Shown here in pieces: positions 10,543 through 20,754 of a stretch of 64,000 bases of DNA (within the stretch, counting starts at the first letter, position 1; every line of letters starts with the position of its first letter). A program made the position numbers and the translations under genes. Source of the DNA: Daphnia carinata (lineage: Eukaryota > Arthropoda > Branchiopoda > Diplostraca > Daphniidae); the NCBI RefSeq assembly GCF_022539665.2, contig NC_081335.1:6076001-6140000 (forward strand), written 5' to 3'. The notes beneath the pieces are model-generated. The model did no database searches. It worked only from the letters and a program-made list of their open reading frames with translations, and had not been told where the DNA came from.

Positions 10543-11720
10543 CCGACAGAGGGTATGGGCGCCTAGTAGAAGTTGGGGGAGGTCGATCATTACAACATTG
10601 AACAGTAGTGGGCTTAGTATCGCTCCTTGTGGTACACCTCTGTTGGTGGTTCTTGTGTCAGAAATGTAGCTTCCTATTTTTACACAGACCGTTCTGCCGG
10701 TGAGGAACGATTGGATCCACTTAAGGACGTGTCTCTTTATGTCTAAGTTTACCAATTTGAAGAAGATGCTGATATATTGAGCGAGGTCGAACACCTTGGC
10801 AATGTCTAGAAAAACGGCGTGTCTGGCAAGACTTTTGCTAAAACCTTTTTCCAAAGTTTTCTAGTTACTATGTGATCCACATTGCTCCTGCCCGGGCGGA
10901 AACCAGCTTAAGTGGGTTGTATCAGTCGGTTTGACTCCAGGTGCCAGTTGATTCTGTTTTTGATTACGCGTTCCATAACTTTTCCTAAGCAGGAAGTTAG
11001 AGAAATAGGGCGATAAGACGTCGGGTTATCCCGGGGCTTTTTAGGTTTTAGGATGGGTATGACGACTGATTGCTTCCAGTTCTGTGGTGTTTCTCCGTGA
11101 GCCGTGAAGAAGGATGTTGAAAAGGTGCCACAGGTGTTCGCGGTTGTCCGATTGAGGTTTGCTAACATTCTGTTGGGGGTAAGGTCTAGTCGGGTGGCGT
11201 TGCTTTCCATTCCTTTGAGTGCCTCAACTATTTCTTCTGTTGTTATTGGAGTGTTGATGGGTGAAGGGTGAATTAATGCCATGGCTTTTTTAATTGTTCT
11301 TTCCAGGTCGGTATTAGGAGCATTGCGGAAGTCTGGGTTTTCAAAGAAGGCGTTGAGCATGTTTACTCCTGTGCTGAACCGGAAGTCTTTGTTCGTTAGT
11401 GAATGATAATTGCCTCTGCCTCACATTGCCTTGATAAAGGTCTACAGGGTTTTGCTTCTTTTCTTCGCATCCAGGTTGGTGACGAATTTCTCCCATGCTT
11501 TCCCTTAGCGTTGTTAATTGTTATCCTTTTCCTAGCTTCGGCTCTGTGCCAGCCTATCGTTTTGTCTTCAGAGAAGGTGCCCGCTCTCCAGGATGATTAT
11601 GCTTTTCGAGCTGCATTCGTCATTCCACAACAGCTTCATGGGTTCAGGTACGGGCATTGGAGGGGTTCAGTGTATTTGAAGCTGGCATAGCTTGCTAGTA
11701 TAAGTGCTCTTTTGTCGTGC
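10543..11720 (-). pseudogene. Non-LTR reverse transcriptase, N-terminal half
   Basis: The frame from 11360 contains fingers motifs WKQSVVIPILKPKK and SYRPISLTSCLGKVMERV. After a frameshift near 10900, a second piece (10854 downward) has the palm block FLDIAKVFD, where intact relatives have AFDTV, then GVPQGAILSPLLFN. Those blocks are specific to the non-LTR RT family. Coding continuity stops at about 10543, where a 1.09-kb insertion interrupts the gene just before the catalytic ADD motif. Confidence 0.85.
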
Positions 11721-11843
11721 GTTCGTTGCAGAGATTGACACACGGGGAAGTCTTCGGTTGAGAATGCTCTTTTGAGATCCATGTTCCAATTTTGCCATTG
11801 GTTTTCGGCGAATTTCTATGTAGGCTGGCCTTTGAATGGTTGT

Positions 11844-11973
11844 TGGAATGACGTGAGAACGATGGTTACGAAACACGTCTGTATTTTAGTCTCGGTCGAA
11901 ACGGAAAATGGGACACTGGTCAACACTACTCAAGAGTTTACCAGTGCTACTGACTCTCTTGGGGGGTGCTGCA
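11844..11973 (-). repeat. 3' LTR of gypsy element 2
   Basis: It begins TGGAATGACGTGAGAACG and ends TGCTGCA on the plus strand. It matches 17288-17424 with scattered substitutions and a shorter G run. The length of about 130 bp is short for gypsy LTRs. Confidence 0.8.
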
Positions 11974-12091
11974 ACTCTTGCATGGGGAGGGGAATTGCCA
12001 TAGGCACATTTGAGGTCATTCCACGTCCCTTTCTTTTGAAATTTCGAAGTGAACAATGAGATGAGAGCTTAGAGATTTACAACAACCAGTA

Positions 12092-13457
12092 TTATTTAGA
12101 CCATGAATGTGCCGGATATAAGGTCGATGGCTTCTTGCGTCGGCTAGAACGTCTTGGCGGGACTGCTTCTTCCAGCTGGTTCCGAGAGACACCCGTATTT
12201 GGGACCGGGGCCATCTCATTTGTTCTCATGGATTCTGGTGGTCCTATTGCCGGTGGGGTCTCTGTCGATGATGTTTTTGCTGACAGCATCACTGGAATCT
12301 GACGACGAAGGAAGCGTCGGTTTCGCCGGAATACGCGCCCTGCTGGTGTTTTGATTAGGTAATCGCGGTTTGGGCCTGTCTCGACGATTACTCCTGGTAT
12401 AGCCCAGTGTTTGGTTAGGGGATGCTGGATCAGGACCCGATTCCCGACCTGTAACGGTGGTAGAGGGTGCGCTCGGCGGTTGTAATGTTCTGTTCTCAGG
12501 TCGCTTGCCCGACGTGCCTTCTTTTCCAGCACCTCTGCTTCTATTTGCCATTTGGGGGCGAACGACCGGCGGTGGGCCGGAAGGCAATCGCGGATGGGGC
12601 GCTGAAACACCATTTGGGCTGGTGACTGCGCCGCGCGTGGAGCATTGCGGAACGGGAGAATAGAGTTTCCAAACTTATTCCCGTCGAACGCACCGGCTGT
12701 CCAAGACCCGGCGATGAGCTTCTTCGTTGCCTTAATGCCGGCTTCTGCGAGCCCGTTAAATTGAGGATAGTATGGTGACGAGGTACCCGATGATACTCCC
12801 GACTCCTCCCAGGAACTTCTTGAACTCAGCTGCGGCGAATTGGGGGCCGTTGTCCGACCAAAACTTTGGCGGCACTCCGACATTGATAACAAATTCATGC
12901 ACCGCATGGATCACGCTCTTGGCCGATGTGTTGCAATCAGGAAATGTCACGACCTGGGGCCAGCCGCTGTACTGGTCTATTAGGAATAAAAAATGTAAAG
13001 GCCCTTGAAACTTCCTAAGTCGCCGTGGATTTGCTCAAACGGTCGGGAAGCTGGCTCGTGTTGACGCAGTGGTTCCGGAGGATGGTTCCGACGGTTGGCG
13101 CTTTGTACATTCTTCGAAAGAACGTGCCATTTTGATGATTTCTGCATCCATGTTCGGCTAAAACACGGCTTGCCTTGCCCGCTGTCGTAGCTTCGTCGCT
13201 TCTTGGTGCATTTTGACAAGGTCTCGTAGGACGTCGCCTTGTAGCGCTTTTGGGATGACGACGCGCGCTCCGACGACTATCATGCCGTCCATGTCGTCGA
13301 TCGCTAGTTGATCTCGGACACGCCAAAAAGGGCGAAGGGCTGGTGGGAGATTGCATTTCTCATTTGGGAATCCTTGACTAATGACTTCCCGCAGCTGCTG
13401 CATTACCGGGTCTAGACTGGTCGCTAGTTTCACTTTCTCGAGCACCGGATCCCGCAC
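12092..13457 (-). pseudogene. Integrase of gypsy element 2
   Basis: The pieces read, in order: a zinc-binding region (KMHQEATKLRQRARQAVF near 13160-13215), then the catalytic core with PKFWSDNGPQFAAAEF near 12815-12865 and PYYPQFNGLAEAGIKATKK near 12710-12770. A C-terminal domain follows with VGNRVLIQHPLTKHWAIPGVI near 12385-12440 and a basic tail. The core N-terminal aspartate lies in a differently framed piece (LIDQYSGWPQVVTF near 12950-12985). At least three frame changes and internal stops make it inactive. Confidence 0.85.
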
Positions 13458-13519
13458 CTTCGGGTCGGATCCTTAGATCGCGCATAGGAGGGCTAGTCGT
13501 GGAAGGCGAAGCTTTGCCC

Positions 13520-14764
13520 TTAGCCTAACTCATCGTCTGGTATGGCTACGCCGATCGGTGCTCTACTTAGGGCATCCGCGTCTTGATTTTGTTTTCCTGG
13601 TATCCATTTTGCTGTAAATGCGTATCGCTGCATTTTAAGGCGTAGGCGGAGTAGCCTCGGGTTGCCTGGCTTATACAATGCGTAGTTGTTAAGGATCGGA
13701 ATAAGGGGTTTATGATCAGAGATCAGATCAAAGGTGGGCAGTCCCTCGAGGAATTGACGACACTTGTGCATTGCCCGTGCTACGGCTAAGCACTCTAGCT
13801 CGATCATCGCGTATCGCGACTGCGCCGATGATAGGAAGCGGGATCCTGCCTGGACCACTTTCCATGCTCCGTCTGCGGCTCTTTGCTTCAGGAGGAATCC
13901 TAGACCATATAGGCGAGAAGCATCAACGTGAAGTGCGGTGGATAACGCTGGGTCATAATATGCTAGGCGTGGGAGGCTGAGAGTGCTAATCGTGCCCTTT
14001 TAAATGCCTCGTCGTGCGTTGGCGTCCATTCAAAGGGAAACCCTTTCATCAGGAGCGGCGACAAAGGTACTAGTGCACTTGCGATCTCATCCGAGAAGTT
14101 CCCAAGCTGTTGGCATAGGCCGAAGAATGACCTGAGGTCTGTAAGATTATGCAAACAGTGCAGTGCAAACAGATGTGGCAAACAGCTTGCGCACTAACTC
14201 GACGTGTTCGTCGTATGTCGCGGAGAAAACTATCACGTTTTCAATGACAGGTCTGCTTGCTTGGATGTCGTCGAAGACGTCCGCTACCCACCGGTTGTAG
14301 TCGTCACCGGCGTGCGTGATGCCGAATGGAAGCCTCAGATACCGATATCGGCCAAAAGGCGTTGAGAAAACGGTAAGATCTGACGACTCTTCGTCTAGCG
14401 GTACTTGATGATACCCTTTGAGGGCGTCCACCACGGTGAAAAACCGCATGCCCTTTGGTATGGTGCGAACTGCTTGAAACGGCGTTGCCGTCTCAAAACG
14501 GGGACGAATGATGCACTCGTTGAGTTTTTTTTAATCGACGCAGATCCTAGTTCCGCCGTCTTTCTTTGCTACCAACACGATAGGGTGAACCCAGGCGGTA
14601 GGAGCCGTCACCTTTTCTATGATACCCTGTTCTTCCAAAGCGTCCAGCTCTTCACGTAACTTCGGCATTAACGGCACAGCCACGGGACGCGAGCCTCTCA
14701 TGGCCACTGGCAGAGCATCATTCTTGAGCTCGAAATGGTACGGGGTCCGACCATAGGACGGCAT
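13520..14764 (-). pseudogene. Reverse transcriptase and RNase H of gypsy element 2
   Basis: RT fingers and palm are recognised from VLVAKKDGGTRICVD (14531-14580) and FFTVVDALKGYHQVPL (14400-14445). The position of the catalytic (Y/F)xDD reads VIEN just before VIVFSATYDEHVELV (near 14215-14245), so both catalytic aspartates are gone. RNase H (13520-13858) keeps RYAMIELECLAVARAM and DLISDHKPLIPIL. The pieces lie in two alternating frames with stops between them. Confidence 0.87.
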
Positions 14765-15990
14765 TGACCATCGAATATGTTTGGGAATTCGCCTACAAGT
14801 TTGCGTAGATCCGTAGCTCTTTGTTCTTTTGACGGGTTTGGGCTTAGAGTGGCCAACATTCCACCGATTGGTAGCACTCGAGCTGAAACATTTGGGAATA
14901 ACTGGGCTATCTTCAAGGACGGTTCGGACGGACCACCCGTTGACGAAATTTGATGGCTGGGTATGTCGGCCTCTCTTGTAGTTTGAGTGTTAACATGATA
15001 TACCCGGGCGTGTGGGTAGCCGGCGGGCAACATGCCTAATTTTCTTTCTGTTGCCAACGAGAGTACTGCCTGTTTCAAGTCTTGTAGGACATGAACCGTG
15101 GTTTCGATTGGCCGGTTATTGTGGCCGTCAGCTTGCCAGTCTAACGAGGCGAGGAATGTCCCGTCGTTAACGATCAGGGACCCTACGGCCGTCTCTGGGG
15201 ATGCTGCCGGACGTAGAGCTACATTTTTTAACAACTTTTGAAAAGTCACCCGTGGTATGGCGTCCAATTCAGCCCCTGTGTCTGGGAGAAAATGTACTTG
15301 TACGGCAGTTGGTGCCCCGGCTTCCTGGGTGACTGATAATTGCACCATCTCGTCCGTGCGGACCGCTGCCACTCGGTTAAGTGTTGGCGAGTGCAAATGG
15401 ATTGTCTTAACACCTCTCAAGTTTGATTTGCCTTTAGCTTGACAGACCGAGGCGTAGTGGCCGGTGCGACCGCAATTTTTGCATTCCTTTCCTGTTGCCG
15501 GGCATTCTGATTTTCGGTGCCGCGACTGACTCCCACAATTCCAGCAGCCGTCCGGTGGTTTAGTGTCGCCTGGCTCATCATCTGTACCAGGGGTTTTCCC
15601 CTTTGTGCTTAATGTACTTTGTGGCCTGCCTTTTTCCTTCTTATATGACGACTTCGCTGTCTGTTGTATAGACGGGGTTTTCACCGCTCTTAAGTGTTGT
15701 TGATTGCTTGGTCGCTGCCTCAGATGTCCGTAGAATGACAAGGGCATCGTCGAGAGGTAATGTAGGGTCCTTTTCCAACAGCTTTCTTCTGTCGTCGTCG
15801 TCGCTGTGGACGCCGAAAACCACTTGACCCAGGATGCGGGTAGGTTTACAGTTGGCACAACAATCTTTTCCGAACTCACATCCGCTAGATAGCGATCGAA
15901 GATCGCATAGCCAATCGTCGATTGCCTCGTTCTCTCGCTGGATTCGGGAGGAGAACTGTTGTCTCCATACGTGTCGATTTCTTCCGGCAT
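14698..15990 (-). pseudogene. Nucleocapsid-protease segment of gypsy element 2
   Basis: A 430-codon frame is still open here. It carries paired CCHC-type knuckles, CWNCGSQSRHRKSEC and CKNCGRTGHYASVC (about 15445-15550), then a retropepsin motif DTGAELDAI near 15250-15280. Downstream segments extend toward RT. The frame is not continuous with the RT segment, so a functional Gag-Pol is not possible. Confidence 0.82.
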
Positions 15991-16811
15991 TGCATCGCTT
16001 CTCTAATTTTTGAATTATGGTATCAGGATTCTGCAAGTCTGCTGACGACATGCCAGAGGAAAGAATCGCTGCCAGTGTAAGGTTCGAATGATCTATCCCT
16101 TCACTGTCACCAAATGTAAGGTTCGAATGATCTATCCCTTCACTGTCACCAGATGTGAGGTTCGAAAAAATCCGTTCCTTACTTATAATTATTGGATAGC
16201 GATGATGAACTGTATTGTTGCACTGTTTTCGAGTATTTTTACAAAGACCAAATTGATAATTGACGAAAGGAGACTTACGGAGACAGTCTGACAGAGATGG
16301 CACTTAAAAGAAGACTCGCTGTGATGACAACTGAAAGTAGACTGCTTGGCAGTAAAAAGTAGACTGCACGGTAGAAGTACTAAAAGTGGAATGCTGGCAA
16401 TCTGGAAAAAGTACACCATTTATACGAAGAAGCAAGGTCGTTTAGGATTAAGTGTCCCAACGGGAATAAATATTCTGCGTGTAAATGTAACACCTATGTG
16501 AAGAAGTGACAAGTTTGAAGGCCAGAGCCACCGGCAGATGACCTGTTGGCGGAAGAGGGGAAAAAAGGGTTGCAAGCGTGGGAAATGTAAAGAGTACGGT
16601 TGGCCGTTCCTTACACCAGTGTTGGTTTGGACAAAGCCGATTTCAGGATGTTGGCCTTGTATCTGGGTCTATCGTCCGCATCTAGGACGGAGTCGATGGT
16701 GGACAACTCGATGTAAATGTCCCATTGCGCTTTCCACAAATCAAAGCAATCTTTATATTCGTCTAGGTCGAACGCCGGTGGTGTGCCGTATGGCCTGAAC
16801 GGGCGCGCCAT
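15641..16811 (-). pseudogene. Gag of gypsy element 2, split by an insertion
   Basis: The N-terminal part starts at the ATG at 16811 (MARPFRPYGTPPAFDL) and includes DCFDLWKAQWDIYIELSTID up to SALSKPTL at 16620. It resumes at about 16071 with AAILSSGMSSADLQNPD and continues through CNAGRNRHVWRQQF and EAIDDWLCDLRSL. The two halves join cleanly once the insertion at 16076-16615 and one CCAG copy are removed. This Gag type (KAQWDI, HVWRQQF, ILGQVVFGV) is common in arthropod gypsy elements. Confidence 0.82.
16076..16615 (-). mobile_element. Probable solo LTR nested in gag of gypsy element 2
   Basis: The 540-bp insert has perfect 7-bp inverted termini TGTAAGG...CCTTACA and a perfect 4-bp target duplication CCAG (16072-16075 and 16616-16619). 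Excising it restores the host gag frame. TG...CA ends with a 4-bp duplication fit an LTR. One end carries a tandem repeat of about 39 bp (16076-16155, plus a partial third copy) with unit GTAAGGTTCGAATGATCTAT and onward. A TATAAATGG box near 16415-16425 on the minus strand would fit an LTR promoter. Confidence 0.75.
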
Positions 16812-17287
16812 CTTGTTGCTGGTTGTGGGTTAAAGCTACCCAATACAACACTCGAGAACAGACGAGAAAAGAAGAAAGAAAAAAAACAACAAAAAAAAAC
16901 GGATGAGTTCGTCACTCGTACGTCGGTCTTAGTTCTTCCCTGCAGCAGCCCTGCAGCTACTTGTCGCACTGTTCTCGCCTCAGGACTCTCTTGCGTCTGG
17001 AGTGAGTGAGAGTTTTTTTTTATGTGACTGGATCAAATAACTTACTCGCAATCGATCACTAAAACCGACGCTTGACTCGGGATTAGTTTGGAATCACGGC
17101 CCCAGTGATGGCTAAATGTGTTCAATATTTTTTTGTTGCTACGCAGCTTTTGAGTCGATGATCGCGTGGTCAGCCAGCTCCGCAGATGCTGCCTGTACAC
17201 TGTATTCATGTCGTCGACTACTACGGCACCACACAAACTTAGCACGAATAAGAACGACTCGTAAGTTCGTTATCTACAACTGCGCCA
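16812..17287 (-). other. 5' leader of gypsy element 2
   Basis: Untranslated leader between the primer-binding site (17269-17287) and the gag ATG at 16811. No conserved open frame seen. Confidence 0.5.
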
Positions 17288-17424
17288 TGGAATGACGTGA
17301 GAACGGTGGTTACGGAACACGGCTGTATTTTAGTCTCGGTCGAAACGGAACATGGGACACTGAACAACACTACTCAAGAGTTGGAATGCTACTGACTCTC
17401 TTGGGGGGGGGGGGGGGTGCTGCA
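17288..17424 (-). repeat. 5' LTR of gypsy element 2
   Basis: Direct repeat of 11844-11973. It contains an expanded run of about 15 G (17403-17417) where the other copy has six, and is bordered on its inner side by the primer-binding sequence at 17269-17287. Confidence 0.8.
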
Positions 17425-17464
17425 ACTCCTCAGATTTAAATTAACCATCTACTGCTAAATATTT

Positions 17465-17765
17465 GTGTCAGCATCTGACGGGTGGTTCCGCACCGTGTTC
17501 GTGTTTTTCGAGAGGCTGGGGATGTTAACATTACAGAACTCGAACCACTTATTATGGTTTTTTGTCTTTAAGTTTTTATTTTTTAAACCCTAAATTAAGT
17601 CAATTTAGCCAATTCTTGTAGGCGGTCCATGAAAAATTGGTCTGCTATAGTGCATGCAATGTTTTTAACATGGACGAAACGGTGATGTTTTACCGTGCAT
17701 TACCTACATGTACGCACATGAGAAGTGAGGAAGGGTGTCGGAAATCCGTTAGGGGTACAAAGGCT
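17465..17765 (+). pseudogene. pogo/Tigger-type transposase fragment A
   Basis: The plus strand reads SASDGWF near 17468-17488, like the start of the second DNA-binding half. Then, after a deletion, it reads FNMDETVMFYRALPT at about 17665-17710, the first catalytic aspartate block of pogo/Tigger (Tc1/mariner superfamily) transposases. RKSVRGTK follows at 17745-17762. The rest is missing and the segment runs into a repeat at 17763. It shares the ASDGWF motif with fragment B at 22.4-23.0 kb, so both probably come from one family. Confidence 0.6.
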
Positions 17766-17950
17766 CCCCACATAGCACAATTCGGTCCCACGGACATCCG
17801 TGGTATATCCTAGTTGGATAACGGTGACATCTTACGGACATCCGTGGAATTGCCTGACCTCCGAGTTGGATGTCCTTCGGATCTCGACTGAATATTGGAA
17901 GACCTCCCGGGAATATGCCGATTGATATCCGAGGGACGTCCTGCTGGGCG
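17763..17950. repeat. Interspersed repeat with near-palindromic GGACATCCGTGG units
   Basis: The motif CACGGACATCCGTGG and variants (TACGGACATCCGTGGAA, CCGAGGGACGTCC) recur within about 190 bp, flanked by CACATAGCACA on one side and GACGTCCTGCTGGGC on the other. It interrupts transposase fragment A. No coding capacity. Confidence 0.5.
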
Positions 17951-18304
17951 GGAAAAGGACAAGCCGTGGACATGTATCAATTATGCAAAAATACCTTTGT
18001 TTTACCAATTAAAATAATTCCAAAATGGCAAATAACGCAAACGAAGAAAGAAGTTGAGGGTTCATGAGCACACTAATGTTTGCTAGCTGAAAGCATTCCG
18101 GACTAGAGATGGCTCTTCTAATCCTCCCCTCCCCCGCTCCCAAGAACTGAGTAATGAATTAAGTAAAACAAAACAATTGCATTGTTACAAGAAATTTCTT
18201 TGTATTGAGAATGATGACATAAATACCACAAGATAACATTTTACTGTTTACTTCAAACGAGAAAAAAACACCAATGAATTGCATAAAATTAAACAACCCT
18301 CGCA
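17951..18304. other. Non-coding interval
   Basis: AT-rich downstream region of the candidate small gene. No supportable feature. Confidence 0.4.
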
Positions 18305-19701
18305 TTATTTTTCTCTTTTCTTTGCAGTTGCGCAGTAAAGCCAGTCACCTTGGTGGCATTCAGTTCTGTTATTATTGGTTGAGTCCTTTCGCGGCCCCTA
18401 TAATGAAAAATATTAGACACTATTTAAATCTATCACTGTACCCATTATACTTTTAATAGATTTACCATCATGTTTTCCGAAGTTCTGAGCAGTCTATTGT
18501 TATCACAGTTTCCATTACATTTCAATAATGGGCTGTTTGAAATGGGTGGAATGTGATTTTCAGAAGCATTTGAAATACTTGATGACCAATGATTTCCTCT
18601 GCAGTCTACATAACAAACAAACAAACAAAATAAAAATCCAAAACATAAAAACTGTATGTATAAGTTTGAATAGTATATACTACCATTATTCATTCTCAAC
18701 CTCTTTTCCTTATTAGTACATACATTATTATTGCAACTATTTAAGGTAGAAAATCAAGTAATGAATTTGACGAACGCTCAACTGGTGTGCCTTGTAAAAA
18801 ATAAACAAAATTAGCGTTAGTTTAAAATTGTAAGCGGAACTGGGAATTCTAATAGAAAAGATTTGGTAAGGTAAGGTTTTATTTTGTATATTATGTAAAT
18901 TTTACTTAGTAGTTACCTACACGAGACGGCAGGGGCAAAGAAGTTGGAGGTGGGGACTCCTCTTCGGAATCGTTTAACAAAGCACCCTGTCAACACCAAG
19001 AAACAAAATTAAGTGAATTAAGCGTAAGCGAAGATCAATTGCCAAAAAAATAATTAGAAATAGTAATAGCTTTCAAGCGTCCTGAAGAACTGATTAAAAC
19101 ATCGTTGGCCAAAACCCCTTATCAACGCTCGCGATAAAAGAAAATTAACTAAGACAAAACAAAGATCAATGGCCAAAAACAATAATTAAGAAATAACAGA
19201 AGCATTAGAGCGGCTGGTAAAAACAGTTTAAAAAATTGTCGGGTAAAGCCCCCTTTCGAAACCCACAAAGAAAAAAAGAAATTAGTAAGGCTTAAAAAAA
19301 GTTCAGTTAAAAAAATGAAAAGAATTAATAAAAGCATTAAGTGGAGTGAAGAAACAAAGCAATTCATCACGCATGGAAAAGTAACACACCTCATAATTTA
19401 AATAATAGTTAAATAACTCTTTCTAAAGTATTTCTAATCCTAGTCGGCCTATGTCCCGACTAAGATATTCATCTAACTGAAGGTCCACTGACCATGGCCA
19501 GACAATTGGTTTCACGACGACACTGTGAAACCAATCCCGATACCTGTGCCCATTGAGGTGACAAGTCTCAATGCCCTTAAACTTATAGTAACAATGCCAG
19601 CACTCGAACCGTTGCCTATCCGTTCCGAGCCTGATACACTGTGTCTGGGATCGGCCCAGCACTAGTAAAATGAATAATGTACTTACGGTTTGAGTTTCCA
19701 T
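18305..19701 (-). CDS. Candidate four-exon gene for a 102-aa protein
   Basis: Predicted coding exons are 19687-19701, 18917-18986, 18466-18596 and 18305-18397. The first is METQT followed by a strong GTAAGT donor. The second runs from a GACAG acceptor to GTAG/GTAACT and encodes NDSEEESPPPTSLPLPSRV. The third encodes an asparagine- and serine-rich stretch (SENHIPPISNSPLLKCNGN). The last encodes GPRKDSTNNNRTECHQGDW and ends CATAKKREK-stop. Lengths 15+70+131+93 give exactly 103 codons, and phases agree at every junction. The product would be polar and probably disordered. The acceptor of exon 3 needs CAGAG/G rather than the stronger CAG two bases earlier, which would give an early stop. Other exons could be missed. 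I do not recognise a family. Confidence 0.4.
19025..19300. repeat. Imperfect tandem duplication of about 130 bp
   Basis: GAAGATCAATTGCCAAAAAA at about 19031 and AAAGATCAATGGCCAAAAAC at about 19161 begin two related stretches. Both continue through a run like GAAGAACTGATTAAAACA, then a CCCC-containing segment and AAAGAAAATTA. Non-coding, within an intron of the candidate small gene. Confidence 0.45.
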
Positions 19702-19734
19702 TTGAATAATCCAAAATATGAAGTGGCCTCAGTA

Positions 19735-19825
19735 GGAACAGAGGCGGGCAGCTAGGCAGGAACAGAGGCGGGCAGCTAGGCAAGAACAGCGCGGCCCGCT
19801 GGGCAGGAACAGAACGGGCAACCGG
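19735..19825. repeat. Short tandem repeat AGGAACAGAGGCGGGCAGCT
   Basis: The unit AGGAACAGAGGCGGGCAGCTAG, of about 23 bp, is repeated twice perfectly and continues as degenerate copies (AGGAACAGAACGGGCAACCG and others). It lies just upstream of the candidate small gene start. Confidence 0.6.
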
Positions 19826-19869
19826 GCAGGAACAGAGGGGACCGCTGGACAGGTCCGACAGAAGCACTT

Positions 19870-20750
19870 ACGCAGAGAAAACAATCAGGATCGACACTGT
19901 TAACATGAATTCGTAAGACGGCAGTAGCCCCACAGTTAACAGAAGCACTAAATCAGTCGCTAACGAGAAAAGTTTCTAACGCGAAGTTCACTAAATGTTA
20001 CACCAAAAACTCCTGAAACAGCACACTCACGGCACCAACAATAACCTTCACCATATACAACTCAACAATGACTGGCTGAAATTCTGAAACAGCATGCAAA
20101 AATTGGTAAGTCGAAACTACCATTATTTGCCATTTTAGTAGTCTTTCCCTAAACACCGGTGAATGGTTTCTTCTAAAAAATCCTTTTATAGAACAACTTT
20201 CATTATTGAAGCAGTTTTTTACACGGAGATAGTTTAAATATTGCTGTAAGTTTGTAACGTCTGTTTCAAATACTAAGTGCGAATTACTTAAAAAACAGCA
20301 AAAAAAATATGGCAAACATTGGCTAACCTGTCGATGCTAAACTTCGATTCAGTCTGCGAATGGCGAGTGTTAACGATACGTCTGCGCGAGTGAAACAGCA
20401 ACGTAAGTAAAAGGGTAAAAGAAACAGCAACAAAAAGTATTTTTAAACATTGTGCATTATTTGGAGGTAACGTTCAATTCAATATGCCTGTGTTAATATC
20501 ATTTTAAAATACCTTTTAAAGCTGTTTGGTTGAATTAGGGCCCAAAAGGTATTTTGTATTCCTATTGATGTTGTGGCTCCCCGAGCCAAAATGATCCCAA
20601 AATGAAGCAGAAATTTTCACTCCACACAATTGGTGAGTTCAACGAATAGTTTCATTAACATGTACGTTTCAGCAAATACTTACTTGTTCTTTTTTAAGGT
20701 ATCGATGGGATTCTTGGTGGTAAATGGTTACCTAATATTCCTCGTTTTCA
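19870..20750. other. Non-coding interval
   Basis: Intergenic sequence without recognisable conserved frames. Confidence 0.4.
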
Positions 20751-20754
20751 CACA

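Larger units (their letters stand above)
7540..11843 (-). mobile_element. Degraded non-LTR (LINE) retrotransposon with RNase H
   Basis: Minus-strand remnants occur in the order expected for one second open frame: the WNDEC-like linker (11600-11690), reverse transcriptase (about 10.55-11.36 kb), the rest of RT, RNase H, and a C-terminal cysteine-histidine region. An RNase H domain after RT places it in the I/R1/LOA/Jockey-like assemblage; I cannot be more precise. No endonuclease is seen, so the copy is 5' truncated where the second gypsy element's LTR begins. No poly(A) tail or target duplication was identified. Several stops and frameshifts make it non-functional. Confidence 0.85.
11844..17428 (-). 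mobile_element. Ty3/gypsy LTR retrotransposon 2, decayed, short LTRs
   Basis: Two direct repeats of about 130-137 bp bound a 5.6-kb interior with Gag, zinc knuckles, protease, RT, RNase H and integrase on the minus strand. Immediately inside the right LTR the minus strand reads TGGCGCAGTTGTAGATAAC, a typical primer-binding site. LTR copies differ at several positions, and Pol is split over all three frames, so the insertion is old. The interior also carries a nested LTR-like insertion. Confidence 0.9.

Noticed and set aside
19423-19701. A 92-codon frame reading straight through from METQT
   Set aside because: A strong GTAAGT donor follows METQT, and the spliced model gives consistent phases. 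The unspliced product has no recognisable features.
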